DNA from: Solea solea
Taxonomy: Eukaryota > Chordata > Actinopteri > Pleuronectiformes > Soleidae
NCBI RefSeq assembly: GCF_958295425.1
Contig: NC_081140.1
Coordinates: forward strand, 14,678,087-14,742,086
Direction: 5' to 3'
DNA length: 64,000 nt
Positions 9,572 through 24,201 of this stretch are shown one piece after another (position 1 is the stretch's first letter; each line of letters starts with the position of its first letter). Below the pieces are notes generated by a model. The model saw nothing but the letters and a program-made list of their open reading frames with translations, did no database searches and was not told where the DNA came from. The translations under genes were made by a program, and so were the position numbers.

Positions 9572-10278
9572 AGGTGACTCTTCCTACATGTTTTTTCGCT
9601 TTTCTAACGTTCAATTCACATCTGTGACTATTGGTATGATGAGGAAAAGACAGTGGTTTTTCCCAGCAGTAATGCCACAGAGCCGGCTCTACACAGGAGA
9701 AGAATCAAGCCATTGTGTTGTTTATGGACTAGGTATTTGTAATCTCCTTCTGCTCCCATGAATGCTCGTTAATAAGTAATGGTCTGTAGCCTTGGTCACG
9801 GTTTTTGCACTGAATCTGCTGCTGTAATGACATATGACATAAGCAGTGCACATGAGAGTCACATTGCACACAACGATTTCACGTGTCATGGTCATAGAAG
9901 GAACAGTGGCTTTAAGTCTACTTTCCAGATAATAAACAAACAGTTTATATCCCAACTAAATCGCTCATGAGGTGAAAATCAGCAATGAGCACACAGTTTT
10001 ACCTTCCGACCATTTAGTGGCAGTTAACATTAGATTTAGAGAATTAGAGATAGGAACGGCTTTAAGTCGGGATGTGCAATGACAGATATGTGACAGTCAG
10101 AATGATTATTTGAAGAAGCCGAGAGAAAACAACCCTGAAAGTTCCCTTGTACAGAGAATCCATTTACATGATACGATATGAGGGGGGACCATCAATGCAA
10201 ATAGTCTTCTTTTGATGTTAACTACTGAGACTGGCTGCAGGGCATTCACAAAAGTAGTTAATCACATGTGCATGTCCT

Positions 10279-10279
<1 letters not shown>

Positions 10280-10312
<33 letters not shown>
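10280..10312. repeat. (GT)n microsatellite
   Basis: About sixteen uninterrupted GT units immediately upstream of a V-SINE copy. Confidence 0.95.
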
Positions 10313-10314
<2 letters not shown>

Positions 10315-10403
10315 TGGGGGTGGAGGGGCGTTCACTTGCACACGAGCTCACATACATTTATATTTCCCCACAAAACAAGGAAGAGACTTGTCTTGTCTGC
10401 TGT

Positions 10404-10704
10404 TTCTTTCTGCATGGAGTTTGTATCTTCTCCCCCTGTGTGTGGGGGGGTTTTCTCCAGGTTCTCCGGCTTCCTCCCACAGTTCAAAAACATGCAATAT
10501 GGGGATAAGGTAAATTTGTCACTCTTAATTGACCATAGGTGTGAGTGTGAGAGTGGATGATCGTTTGTCACTGTGGCCCTGCGATGGACTGGCGAGCTGT
10601 CCAGGGTGTACCCCCGCCTATTGCCCTCTGTCAGCTGAGATTGGCGCAGCACCCCCCGTGACCCTCTAATGGAGGATAAAGTGGTAGATAATGGATGGAT
10701 GGAT
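10404..10704 (+). repeat. V-SINE copy, 5' truncated, forward
   Basis: TTTCTGCATGGAGTTTG, GGCTTCCTCCCACAGTTCAA, CCCTGCGATGGACTGGCGAG and a (GGAT)n tail mark the V-SINE core and 3' region. The tRNA-like head is missing. Confidence 0.7.
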
Positions 10705-10770
10705 CTTTATTGATATCTGGAGTTCAATACTTGAAACTTTTTGAACGAAACCTATGTGTCGCTTTGTGAC

Positions 10771-10945
10771 GCTTTTCCACTAGCACGACCCGTTTATTTT
10801 GCTTTTCCATTAGCGATAGTACGTGGTACTATTTTTTTTACTACCTTCTCTGGCGAGGTTCCAAGCGAGCTGAGCTGACACTGTACGTGACGTCGTCAGA
10901 CTGTCGGACACTGATTGGTCACAGGAAGAGGCACGAGCAAGACGT
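10771..10945. mobile_element. Non-autonomous DNA transposon fragment
   Basis: GCTTTTCCACTAGCAC, then GGTTCCAAGCGAGCTGAG and CACTGATTGGTCACAGGAAG. A relative lies at 62882-63060 with matching GCTTTTCCACTA and CAATCAGTGGCC features. Superfamily not determined. Confidence 0.4.
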
Positions 10946-12634
10946 CCGACACAAGAATCAAACCGAACAATGCAGAGCTGTAGATTAGTTAAAAAGACTT
11001 AACAATCCTGAAAATGTGGGCTAATCTCCAGCATTTAGCAAGGAAATGACTAAAATCTCATCATTTAACAGAGGAGTCTGGTGTATTTAGTGACAGTCAT
11101 GCAGGAAGTACTGAACAAAGCGCCATTACATCCCTGTCAGTCACTTAGTGGCTCACACTAGAATAGGTGGCTGAGTGAACTACAGATGTATGCTGGGTAA
11201 ATGAATGTAATATCAAAGATCATTTTTGTACACTTGCCATTCAGTTGAATAAAACAGCAAAACTAATTGTTGAAAAAGTAACTCTTTTGTTGATCATCTA
11301 TGAAAGATTACACTTCATAGATGAAAAAACACTAATCCAATAGTATAAGACACTAATAATTCATTTCTGTAATTACAATATAGGTACTGTCCCGTTGAGA
11401 ACTGCGTTACTTGCACTACATGTGAATTTCATGCGCTGCTGTTTCATTGGTGATCAATAATAATTGGAGCTTCTTGTCTCATACACACAGGAAAAGAATC
11501 AAATACAGTACGGTGTTCCACAATTGAAGCCCCAAAGTAGAACTAATTATACAAGAGGTGGGGTAGAAGAAAAAAAACAACACACTGTGCTGCCAAAGTT
11601 TAAGTCTTATTGATGGAATTAACAAAAAAGCAGAATAACACTGAGCACCGGATTAGAGTCCAAACGCCCACCCAGCCGAGAAACCAAACAATTCTGAGAA
11701 GCAATGAAAGTCTGTCCTGTCACTGCAGTCTGTATTATGATAAGCTGCTTAAACACCATTGTCCCATGTCACTTTCATGTAGAAAAGGGCAACAATAGCG
11801 TCTGATCTATTTTAAGGCTTTGACTAACTTTCATGTTTTGGGCCAGACAATGCCGTTTTCAGCGCAGCGACCCTCGGGTGAGCCCCTCCCTTCAAGGGCC
11901 ACCACCGAAGTCTACAGTTCCATTACTTTTGTCTTAATAACAGAGAGCGCTGACAGCGACAGTGCCAGCTGTGAAGAAATTAGACCAATTCCCTGGCAAT
12001 CATTAACTCAATTTCAGCTCAACACATTTGTGTTTTCAGCACCACAGGAGTTTCCTCTGGATGAAATTGTGTTTATTTATCGCCGGCTAGCCAACAGCCA
12101 CTCTTTCATTCTGATGCTAGAGTCACATTGTTTTCTGCTCCGATATATTCACATGCTACAGTAATCGCACGGAGTCCACTGTTGATACTTTCTCGTCGCT
12201 TTCTGACGGCAATTTGTGTCTCATGGGTCTTGATTTCATGGCATCATGGGGCTGAGAAGGTTGGCAAAGGTTGGCATCTGCCTCCGCCCGAGGAAATGGC
12301 CTGTGGAGGACGAGTGATGACGATCCAACAGATCAAGAATGGCCATTTTTAGTCATGGTCCTTTTTCACATCAGACTCCCATTTTGACAGGTCATAGTTG
12401 CAAAAGCACAGGTGGAAATAATCAAATGAATGATGATTTCATTCACTTTCCTTATTTCCAGAGAAAAAAACCTAACCCACAAAGCACATTTAAGTTTAAG
12501 GGGCAGCAGACAACTTTTGTAAAGTTGATAAGGACAGAGTTATTTTTCTTTGGAGCCGGTGTTTTGCCATACAGTAATAACCCCCCTTCATTAAAACATG
12601 GATGATAATGTCATCGTTTTGGACCTGTGTTTAC

Positions 12635-12733
12635 CTTTAGGCTGGGGCCGGGGGAAGAAGAGCATGGTTCTCTGGCTGTGCCATCCCTGCGTCCGTTCTC
12701 CTGTGCGTGTCCTTGCTCAGTTCTGTCCTCCAT
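12635..12733 (-). CDS. slco1c1: slco1c1 coding exon 1 (start codon exon)
   Basis: An ATG at 12733-12731 in a strong context (A at -3, G at +4) starts a 33-codon exon that ends SLK at an AAG-GTAAAC donor, phase 0, compatible with the exon at 7337-7478. In mammals the first OATP1C1 exon also encodes a short variable hydrophilic N-terminus ending PCCGELK directly before transmembrane segment 1; here it ends EPCSSSPGPSLK. The N-terminus is poorly conserved, so the call relies on position, phase, start context and the Cys/Leu-Lys ending. The frame stays open upstream, but no better ATG is in sight. Confidence 0.68.
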
Positions 12734-12847
12734 CCTCCAAAATGTCTCTGTTTTCTTCGTAATAGTCTCCCACGTAATGTAATTTCTTGGCACTGATGCA
12801 TGCAACCCTGCAAATGGATAATTCAAGCATGTGACCCACTTCTCGTC
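12734..12847 (-). other. slco1c1: Probable 5'UTR part of slco1c1 first coding exon
   Basis: On the minus strand a long pyrimidine tract ending TTTTTCTGTTAAG lies just above 12847 and could be an acceptor; alternative AGs follow at CATTTGCAG and GCATCAG. A separate upstream non-coding exon is therefore likely but not located. Confidence 0.4.
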
Positions 12848-13873
12848 CTTAACAGAAAAACAGAAACAGGTCTGCACAGCAGTCAGCAGACAGAAAGAAA
12901 AAAAAGAAGGGACACAAAAAACCCACACATTAACTATACGTATTTGTTTTCTTTTTTAAAGATATTGTGTGGACTTAAATGGATAGGAGAGTGAAGCTCC
13001 AAAGAGAGGAGCGTGAGAGGGGGGGGGGGGATACACACAGTGGAATCAAACCCCCGGTCACTGCAATGAGCTCTTTGCCCTACGGGGCGCCCCACCCCCG
13101 TGTTTGTTTTTAGACATCTTATGTCTAGAATCACCACTAAAAAGCTGTGTTGTAAGGGCATGGGGTTATTGCTCTGCTTTTGCGAAAACAAAAAAACTGT
13201 TGTTTCCAGGGAACTAGTTTAAGCCTAAGTATGAACAACTCTGAGCTAAACATGCCTATTCCATCACCACTGCGTTGCATTGCTCAGCCAGTAAGTGCAT
13301 CATGTGACCAAAGTATATGTAGCATTGAGGGGCTGAGTGAGGCGTAAACCTTCGCCTTAAAATCACATATCACATAATCGCTGTATAAGCAAATTGTCCA
13401 AATTCGGCCACTATAAATCCCGATAAATGATCAATACTGTGTGTCAGAAACACGACAACGCTGAGAGCGCAGATGTGCTCATATTTGCACTGAGTACGTC
13501 CGCTCACTGATTTTTAAATGCGAGGCAAATGTTGATGTCACTGATCACGCAACGAAAAACATGGTGTGATTTCATCCAGCAGGACGTCTTCTCTATAAAA
13601 CTTTCTGTATTTAATTCTGCGCTTGGAATTTATGAGCGACGTGCTGGGTAAACGTTTTAGAGTTGTGTATGTTCTATATAAATATTACGTGATATTATTT
13701 ACACAGGATGAACACAGTGAAAAGCAGTTCTATTGCCATAACCGATCTGATTTCCCTTTTCATTAAAGGCACAGGCGACGCTTAACAGTTGCTTTGTGCT
13801 GTAAATGCTGTGGTGTTTAGTTAGATAGATAAACATTATTTTTATTTCACTCAGAAGAATGTCTATCTCTCTC

Positions 13874-13908
13874 ACAAACAAACAAACAAACAAACAAACA
13901 AACAAACA
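13874..13908. repeat. (CAAA)n microsatellite
   Basis: About eight CAAA units, intergenic. Confidence 0.95.
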
Positions 13909-16847
13909 GGGTTTTTGGCTTTAGAGGTGAATAACCTTATCAACCACAGGAATTAAGTATAACACCTATTGTTGTCAGCCGCTCATCACTCACTCTTAAA
14001 TTGTAAATGTCCACAGATGCAGTCTGGGAAAAAGCGTCATGGTCTTCAGTTGAAAGATAACAACAAACGACAATGACTCCTTCGTCATACCATGTAAGTG
14101 TGAACACAGTCCATTGTGTACACATACATGTAGAGGAAGCACAAACCTACCTTCTCTCTTCACTCTTTTCTTCCTCACTGAACCTTCCTCTCCCTTCTTA
14201 TAAATCTCCCCCCAACTCCACACATGTCGCCCCCCCCAGGCTCATTTGTGGTGGTCATGTGAACCAGTGAATGTAATTGCTCCATGGGACCCACTCAGTG
14301 ATTGCTATGCAGCGAGGAACATGACCACAATATCACTCACAACATTGCTGTCACAAGAACAGCCACACGTAGCCACACGCAGCATGTGTGCCTGACTGAC
14401 TGAGTGGTTTTCGACCTACATTCGAGATGCACGTCCAAATATGAAGCTGCATATGCAGGTTTCTGTTCGTTTTTCTGTTTTTAAAAGCCTGATCCGATTC
14501 AACACGCCAACACTAGTGACCTCTTTTTACGTCGCTTCTTAAAACATTTGATGGAAAAGAAAATGGGCAACGCCTTATTCTTTTAATACCTCATTCTCAT
14601 CACAGTACTTTCTAACCTTGGTTAGATGAGTGCAAAATAAATTATTATTATTATCATTTGCTTTGGCATGCCTCATGCTGCTGCCAGTAAGAACAGGGAT
14701 GAGGAAACGCTTCTGTGAGTAAAGTCACCTTTTGCCTGCTCACATACAGTGTAATGACACTTGCTCACATCTGATCTCTATTGTTATATATCCTTTTCAA
14801 GGCAGCAGCAATTAAGGACACTTGTGGACACCTGAGATATAATAAAAACATTAGAAACAGTGCACGCCACTGCAGATTAGCGTGCTGTATGTTTATGCAC
14901 TTGCCCATCTTTTTTTCACGTCTTGTTTATAAAATGAATAAACATTAAACGGTATGTGCACAATATCATATTTATATCTACCGCCAGATATCTGTAGTTA
15001 ATACTTGGGGGGTGAGTTGGTACCACTCCCTGCTTAATCTGTGGCACGCTACCAAAGAACAGCACCTGTAAATCATGAGTAGGCTGTAAATTGTCAGGAT
15101 TTTACAAGTTGCAACACAGCACTGAATACACTGTCATGCTACACTGACGAGACCACCCGTGTTCTGACAACGACTTACACTGAAACTGGACTGCTGTGTT
15201 TGGGCTCAACGACTCCAAATGGATATTATTGTTAGACAAAGGTTCACGAGTGAGATCTTGGTTTAGACGATGACGGCGTAATGGAAACACGATTTTTAAA
15301 TGCTTCTTCATAGGTGACCATAAAAGTAAGAGCCAAACCGTATGAGTGTCTAGTAATATGTAAATACACTGTGCCTCTGAGGTAGTAGCTCAAATGAACA
15401 GGACCTCAAGACCTATACGTTTTACAAAGCCATGGTAAAAGCAACAATTTAGAATTAGAATTTAGAGTTATTTTTGCACACAAACCAATTAGTGATAGTA
15501 AATTTGACGTCTGCATTTGACCGATCATCCTATTTACACACCGGTAGTGAACACACACAAGATGGACACAGGAGCAGTGGGCAGCACTTCTCTTCTCTGT
15601 GCCTGGGAGCAATGGAAGGTTTTGTGTCAAACCTTCTTGTCACTAGCCCATTTCCTTTCCTCTTGGCCATTGCTGCCGACTCTTACTGTTTGTAATGTCT
15701 ATTGTTGCCTGGGAATGCTTGTCGTTGATGTGTGCGTCAAGCAGGTCAATGAAGGCAGATTCCTACTGGACATGTGTTCCACAGGGTACACCAGCAGGTA
15801 CAACGCAGTGACTGAACAGTCTCACGGATAAAACAACTGGGTTTAATGTTTCATGTTGGTGCCTTGTTTTATAGTTTAAGTTCATTACATAAACGTTACC
15901 CTTAGAACAACAGAGCATTAGGCAGCTTTTTTCCATTACGGTGTTAAAATGTATATACAGAGGCTATAAGAATGTGCAATATAGAGTGTCTTATATCCTT
16001 TTTTTTCCAGCACAACCTATAGGCAATATATTTTCTTTTTCATTCAAACACAAAAAAAATCTGGAAATATGTCAAAGTTCGCTTGGCTCGTTTTTAAGAG
16101 GAGAAATAAAAGAAAAAGCGTCTATTTTGTGACTTTTTGCACAATTATCTCTCTTTTTTATTTTTTTTTTTAAATATGTGATATAAAATGAATCATAACC
16201 TTGACTCAACAAAAATACAATTTTTAAAGCCTGACGATATGACACACCGGGGTGTCCATATAAAGAGTTGTGTATTATTCCCACAACAATTTACCAAGGG
16301 TGCACCTGTGGCACTGATCAGTGCCGTGTGAGCACTAAGGGTTAAACTGTAGCAGTGCCCTTGGATGAAAAAGAAAAATCCACTCATGTTATAAAAAAAA
16401 GTGCAGCATTTTTATCAATGGATCAAAATAAGTGCAATGAGGTCAGCTTGTGACTACATAATGGCAGAAAACAGTGCCTGTTGCCATGTTTCATTCAGTG
16501 TATGATCAATGGTGATTACGACCAAACATCTGGATGTCTATAAGCTTTAAAAACAACAACAACATCTTACCTCACTTTCCTGTCTCACATCCACCTGATT
16601 ACTTTAAGTCGAAAGGAAACACAGCCAATGTGAAACACAGGTGTCGCCTCAGCAGCTCAGCCAGCTCCGGTCAAACTTCTCACACGGATGGAAGAAGAGG
16701 AGGAGGAGGAGGAGGAGGACAGGCGCCGACTCTTGTTGTGAATGCTCTGATATCGACAGACACGTTCAGAGTTCATTTCCAGCTGACTTCACGGTAACTC
16801 TGATTCAGACAGAATCTGATAAAACATGTCTGCAACGGCAGCTGGGA

Positions 16848-16883
<36 letters not shown>

Positions 16884-17254
16884 CGCTGCCTGGAAACAGA
16901 GAGACTCCCTCTTCATCCTGCCTGCCTCCCCCCCCCCCTTGTGCCTCCCCTTTCTCCCTCCTCCTCCCCCTCCTCCACTCTACTTTCTCTACAGTTCAAA
17001 TGAGCTTTATTGGAATCACACAGCAAAGCATTTCCAGTATCATGCATTTATTAATAGGCTGCTGCGCTGTCATTTGTCGGTTATATAGGTCGTTTGAGAA
17101 GTTGTGTAGTTGTAGATATGGTGTTACCACGTTTAAAATGAAAGTCATGTTCACTGCTCTATTCAAACGGCAACAATCTCACCAGCACAAAAAAAAACCT
17201 AAAGAAATCTAAAATAAACACTGAGAGACAGCAAACATCCACCAATGCCACCCA

Positions 17255-17445
17255 GTTTTCCCTCTGTCAATGAACTCCACCAAATCTTTCATCTGGATCC
17301 AAATCACTTCCAAAATCTAATAAGTGACCTCCTCTGACCATAACCCACATCCCTTGAACATTCTTGACCTGCTTCGACAGACACTTGGGCTCAGCCAAAA
17401 AACATAACTAAATTAATTAAATGTCCACCCGAGCCAAATTTGGTG
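17255..17445. repeat. LINE 3'-tail-like repeat, decayed
   Basis: TCATCTGGATCCAAATCACT, ACCATAACCCACATCCCTTG and the following stretch resemble the RTE-type LINE tail seen in many fish. Low identity to the remembered consensus. Confidence 0.35.
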
Positions 17446-20400
17446 GTATTACCCAAAAAAAAAGGGAGAAGCCGAAAGAAGAAGAGGAAGAAGATATGAT
17501 GACGTTCGAGATCAAACAGAAATACAACTTATTATTAAGGTCCAGTGTGTAAGAATTAGTGACATCTAATGGTGAGACTATAGACTGTAACAAATGGAGA
17601 AACCTGTTGCCTGTAGATGGTGGCCATTGAATTATTTAATGCTTATTTTAATGTCGCGAGACAAGTTTCCATACAAAGTGAAGGCAAACTTATTATTTTT
17701 GTTGTGTTGACACTTGGAGGTTCCTCTTGTGGAAACATCTCAGGGGATTTCTCTCACCTGAAACAAGTAAATGCTAAGCTAATTGTATCATCATTTCAAC
17801 GCAAAGAAAACGAGACATTAGTCTTGAATTCCGTCATGACGTGTTACAATGAAACACATCTTAAGTGACATAACATTATAACCACATTAAACATACAACA
17901 AATACACCCCCCCATTAATGGTTCAACCCAAGGTATTATTGATGATGTCAGCAAGCAGGAAGCCCTCAGTCGCCGCCCACTTTCACCTCTAGGAAAGCAT
18001 GGTCTCTGGGTAAGTGAGAACAGAAGAAAGCTAATATTACAGTAAAACTCCACATGAATAACAGAAACCCAGCTGATATGAAACACACTTTGTTTTAGCC
18101 GTTAAGTGCGCCACAAACCAACATGTAATGGTTACCACGGATGAACCTGCATGTGCTCCATGGCTCGCTAGCTGGCTAACAAACAAATGTTTGTTTGATT
18201 GAACAACCACGTTAAGTTTAAGTTGTTTTACTTTTCCCTGACCTTTATAAGCATTCTGCTTAGTCTGCACCATCAACAATGTTGGTTGTCCTGGAAATAA
18301 TTGGATTGTTGTGGTTTTTATTGCTGGATATACAGTAAGAGCCTCCTGTTATGTCTGTAGCTTGTCTTTTGTCTTGGCAGGTATGGTTCCATATATTAGT
18401 AAATTTATATTTGTTGTTGTTTTAAAGCTCTGTAGCTTTTTTTTTTTATTATTATTTTTTGGGCTGATTTTGATTCCATGTCATACGTGGCTGCTGTAAA
18501 GTGTGTCTCCCAAAGGATGATGGTCATTTTTGTTTAAATCTTCTGTGTTGTGACCATGTGACTTTGGCCTGTAAATAACAACACCATGTGAGAATAAACA
18601 TGGATTACAGGTTGTAATATGACAAGCTGACTACATTCATGTGTAGGTAGTCAATGTCCTCTCTGCTGTAGAAGTAATGACTACGTTCACTGTTATTTAT
18701 TCAGGGGAAGCTGACTGAACACTGAGCTTTTTGGGGGCTAATTGGATATGCAAGGCAATCACAATATTAGTAGTAACAGTGACAGTGACAAAAAGGCAAA
18801 AACTGTAAAATAAAAAAAAAATTACAAATGAGTCTGCATAGCAAAATAAAATAGGATCAACTGTAAAACATTAAAAGTGAGTAAGTAAGTACACAGGTGT
18901 GTTTTGGATTACTATGTATATATTAGAATATATTAGAGTATTTTCAGCCCCAGTTTTGCTTTAGTGCTAGCAGCAAAAGGCTGCGAGGAGACTTGACACC
19001 AAATCCCTGGCTTTATTTTTAGCCGTGATAACAGCATGGCTCTATATTGGCATGGTAACATAGAGATTGTTAACATTATTAATGTGAGCGTAGTACCTGG
19101 TCATAGTAGCTCAAAGAGCCATTGTGCCTACATCCCCACAGAGCTGCATGGCTTTTTCAATAGTATACTTATCGTGTGTTTTTTAGATTTAGATTGTCTG
19201 TATGTTGTATTTTCATGTATGCATTTTACCTTCACATCTCGCCGCGCCTCCGTTGCCATGATACACAGGACTCACTGTGAATAGGAAGACCAATCAAAGT
19301 GCCTGTTTTCTGTTGGATATTAATGAATGACAGACAGATGGAGAGGAGGGCCTGACAGCAGGAGGAGGATTTTTACCTTATTTCCCCCTCATACAAATCG
19401 AGCAATCTTCATTAGTGGACTAATCAGTCGTTTCTCTGTCACGGCTTTGCACTGACTTGATGATAAAAATAAGGACGTCAAAATTAAAAGACGCGTTCCG
19501 TATTGAACAGAAATTGATACGTTTTTATTCACCAATTTCTAGGTGGTGAGTGGAGATCACGCATTCTTATTTTCCTCACAGGTCACAAGGTTAGGCCTAA
19601 GAAGGCAACAGGTTACTGAGAGAGAGAGAGAGGGAGGGAAGGCAATAAATAAAGGGGAAACAGTGGAGAGTGAAATAGGTGAAAGATGAGAGGAAGAGAA
19701 CTTTAACAGTATGAACATTGTAAATATTCTACACCCATGGTTTTCAAACTGTGAGCTTCCTCTGGTGGTACGTGGAGAAGAATCCAAAATACTGTTCTGC
19801 TGTGTATACCAGGGTATGTGATCAGTGTGTTTAGAAAAATGAAACAAACATATTAAATAATAATTAGAGTCACCGTATCTCTCGCTCCACCTTAATCTAA
19901 ATTCCCTATACCAGTGTGTGAAGTATGTGAGGAAGAGGAGGATGACGAGAGATAAAATGATCTTATTGGGGAACAAATCTGCCTCCTGTGAAAGTCTGTA
20001 GCTGACTTTGCTCGGCCTATTTACATCACTGTATTTTAACGTCGATAACGATAATAGTGTTACTTTGAGAGCTCAATATTTCCTTCCTATAAAAGGTTCG
20101 GGAACCACTCGTTTACACCGTGTCATAAAAAGGCACTGTTGTAAAGATTAAAAATGTTGATTTGTTCTTCTTTCCACTTGCCTTGTCCCCCAGCTGTCAA
20201 CACATACTTGGCATTTACACAGTACACAGGAGAAAGGGACATCATCTCTTGATATGTAGCACAACCACTGGTGAAATCCATAGGCAGACGCACAATTGAT
20301 TGCAAAGGATTTTCAAAGGAAAAGCGGTGAGAACAAGATTAGCAAGGGGATTACTGTGGATCTATAGTCGCTATAACATAGTTCCTTTTTTCAAAATCCT

Positions 20401-21175
20401 CTACAGATGAATTAAAAACACTTCAAATAATTATGTCAGAGCATGGATTGACTTTATCAATCCAAGTTTTAAAACATTGGCCACACTCACAAAACCTTTA
20501 GTGATATTATACATTTATGATATTCTAACATCCGCATTGTATCTACATGAAATGTGATGAAAAAGAACATTTTCAGTGTAGAAAACATGACCATGACCAA
20601 TTATTATGTCATGTTATTTACTCACATGCACGCCCTCAGGCATGACAACACATCACTATATACAGTTTAAATCGAAATGATTGTTTGTCTGTTCTTTCAA
20701 AGCGAAGCTAGAAAGAAGTGCGGTTGTCTTGTGTGTAATGATGATGTAGTCACAGATTGAAAGGCAAACTGCACATCTGATATTTTTTAAGTACAATAAA
20801 AATACATGCAGTACTTTGTATCAGTGAAGATAATTTCTGAATGACGCTTATGACTTGTGTCCTTATCAAGTTATGGGGTTGCAGGGAGGAAAGAACTGAC
20901 CAGTCATATGTTCTTTCTGTATTCTTCTTGCTTTACGCTGATATTATTAGTATCTGAAATGCTGGGTGACATAATGAGTTACCCATAATTTGCACCCACT
21001 GAGGATGTGTTTAAAAAGGTAGTGGATGCTGCTTTTTATTGACACTCACTGCTTTGGTGACACTGTGCAAAACAGCGTTGTCTTGCTGTGAGCTCGTTTT
21101 AATTAATTTTAACCACAATTAAAGCTGTATTTTAAAATATAAACAGCACAATTATTTTTTTTTAATTATTATTTG

Positions 21176-21290
21176 GGCTAGGGCTGCACGATAAATTGTT
21201 AAAAAAAAATCAAGATCTCCATTCACAACTACACGTGATCTCATTTTTTAAATGACAACGATTCTTCTGCATTTTATTAGGGGTTAGGGT
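21176..21290. mobile_element. hAT-like terminal fragment
   Basis: TAGGGCTGCACGATAAATTG followed by an A-run and CAAGATCTCCA is the typical start of non-autonomous hAT elements in fish. The other end was not found. Confidence 0.35.
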
Positions 21291-24201
21291 TAGTGCGGGA
21301 CAGAACATAGGAGAACGTGTGTGCTAAGGAGAAATAAATACAAAATGGATGGTGATGAAAACACAAGCCCAAGCTTGTGCCGAAAAAAGATTTACATTCC
21401 ACTTTAAACAGTGATATGGAATTACAAAGAGTTTTCAGTTTTCCAGTGATTTTAAAATTGGTTGCAAATTACTAGTCAAATAATCCCTTTCTTGTTCGTG
21501 AAATGCCGAAATAAGACAAACACATGTGCAGCATTTATAAATCTTATTATTATTCAACAATATTCACATTACAACATAAACACTGCTCTTCTAGTGACAG
21601 GTTCTAATAGTCCCAATATATTGTATAGTTAGGTTGTAATACATTGTCAAGAGGCACTTCCAGTAAGTCTGGCAATAGAGGAGCTACAGTATTGTGTCTA
21701 AATTACAAAACAGTAAAAATAAATATTTTCTAAAAGTTTTTTGTTATAATATACTTTTGAATCTGTACAGTATATATTTTTTTTTTATACAAAGTCAAAC
21801 AATATGCGGAAATAGAATGTCATATTCCACTTAAACAAAATACTGGTGAAACACAATTTCCCCATCCTGTAGGTATTGCTACATGTGTTAAGTGCAAGAT
21901 ACTGAAGAGATTAAAAGAAATGAGTCTGTAACGTGCCTGCTATAGTAGATAAAAACATACAAGCCTTGGAAAGAAATGTTTTTTTCTTTTTTTTTCTTTT
22001 TTCTCTTTTGGTTTTTCTTCATGAAAAACAAGAAAAGCGGATGAATATCGCATTCAAACAATGTATACATACATACACGTGTGTGTGTAAATGTTATGGC
22101 ACTGACGCATAGCTCCCTTTTGAAGAATGGACGAAACAATAAACAATACAAAAAGAAAAGCAAATATTTTTGGTTTAAACCATCAAAAATGAATCTACAG
22201 GGACTTTTTAGTCTGAGAGCAGAGAGTTTGGTCAGTTTCGTTGTAGTGCTACTGCGGACTACTGACGCGACAGTGGAACAACAGAACGTGCAGATGTGGG
22301 AAAATCCATGAGCTCTGGTCTGTTGGATAAAAGTGTATTCATGTCCAGAACCTCTTTTGTGCAAATCACAAAAAAGTCAATCAAGCCGAGCAGCAACCCC
22401 GCTCGGTACAAGAAAACACTGATATTGACTCTAGATCCTGAACTTTTGTCGTTGTTTTTTTTGTGTGTGTGTGAAAGGAATGAAAAAGCATGCTCTGCAA
22501 TCCAATGGCCAAAGTACCGATGATGACTAAGATAGAAAAGCAAACATGAAAGCATGACCCTCATGCCATGGTGTTTAACAATCGTGATCTCATTTACATT
22601 ATAAGATGCATGTGTGTGGAATTAACAATATCTAATGAGTGAAGCTGTTGCAGCTGAATAACTCTCTCTTTACCTCACGTTTTCCTTCCAAGCACATAGG
22701 AGAGCCAACTATATGGTCACCTTCAGTTGTCATTATGTAAATATAAATTAATATAAACATTCTGGGGTAATAATAATAATAATAAATCATATATTCAGGA
22801 GATTGAGGAGATTATACTCAAAAACATCAGTATTTATTATTATACTCTATTTCTGCCAAATGGAAATATTTCCCCTGGTCCTTTTAAAATCTAATTGTAT
22901 GGTCTTGTCTGCTAAATTATTGATGGAATACTTGAAATCTTTTGAATTTAAAACAAGCACATGGTAGAAGCTTTTCATACTCTACACTGCAATGTTATGA
23001 TTGGTATTATTTCATCGTAAAAAGACCTGAAACCTGGACTAAAAGATCACGTTTCATACAACCAACTCAACGGTCCCTAAATAACTACACATGCAAGCTC
23101 TAATATTTTAGATTGTTTGTAAAAAAAAAAGAAAAGAAAAAGAAAAGTAGCAACCCAGAAGTTCTATCACAGCTTTGATTAGTCTCTTAATTTGCTGCAC
23201 TGTGGAGTGCAAACGCGTCGTCACGAGGCAGAGCTGCGAACGGAGACCTTTGGCCAAACTCGACAACCCTTCAGCCCGAGCTTTGATTTCGCCAAGCTCG
23301 TATTAACGCAGGTAAAATAGAGCAGAATGGAATCTTTAAACATACAGGGACAGTCCACTTCATCCAGCTCAATAGTCTGCACATTAGTTTGCAGTTGAGG
23401 CGTCTTTATGCCGTATTTACAGTGCGTGAAGCTATTGGTTAAGCTATAAGTTATTTTTTCGAGTAACTGAAGTTCGGAAGATGTGTTTCTGTACAGAGCT
23501 CAATGAAATCCACTGACAATGACTGAAACTCCCAAGTTTACAGATCATTTTTCGCTGCTACATGTATGTCATGATAATGCAAAAAGGGGGGAGGCGACTG
23601 GAAGACATTTGGTCCAGGGAGAAACTTGTAAACTCACTGCTAATGCAACAAACACACTGTTGCCTTTTGTATTGGCAGGTAAGACATGTATTTTATCCGG
23701 GGGTCAGACATCACTTTGTGTTTTTCCTCTTTCCTGTTGCCTGGCAACGAGGCGTTTTTTTTTTTTATTATGGACTATGTTGCCCAAGGTTTTCCTGTCT
23801 AAATGGCATCAACACTGGAGGTAATTTAGCTTTTTAATAGCGTGTTAAGATGGATAACAATAAAGTTCCTTTGTCTGCAATAGCTCCCCGCAAAGTAAAA
23901 CTAAATAAATAGACGACTTTCGACACCTCTTAAGAGGTCTCAAATTTAGCTGAAACATGAACAATGAGCTTGGGCTTTACACAGGCTTTCCTTTTCCTCA
24001 ACACCCTGCAGCACCCTGTTGTACAGAGAATAAGCAGTCAAGGGCATTATGTTGCACAGTTTAGCCCTTCTTTGTACAATGGGCATTTTGATAATTGTGC
24101 AATGAATATAGCTGAGAATTTAGACCTTATTAAGAAAGCAAAGTTAAGAAATTGGGTCACAGTAAAACTTCAGCCAGTAAAAACACTATCAGCAAACAAG
24201 C

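Larger units (their letters stand above)
7479..12634 (-). other. slco1c1: slco1c1 intron 1
   Basis: 5.2 kb without supported exons. It contains a LINE-tail-like repeat (8465-8690), a GGAG/GA tract (9520-9570), a GT microsatellite (10280-10312), a V-SINE (10404-10704) and a small DNA-transposon fragment (10771-10945). Confidence 0.6.
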
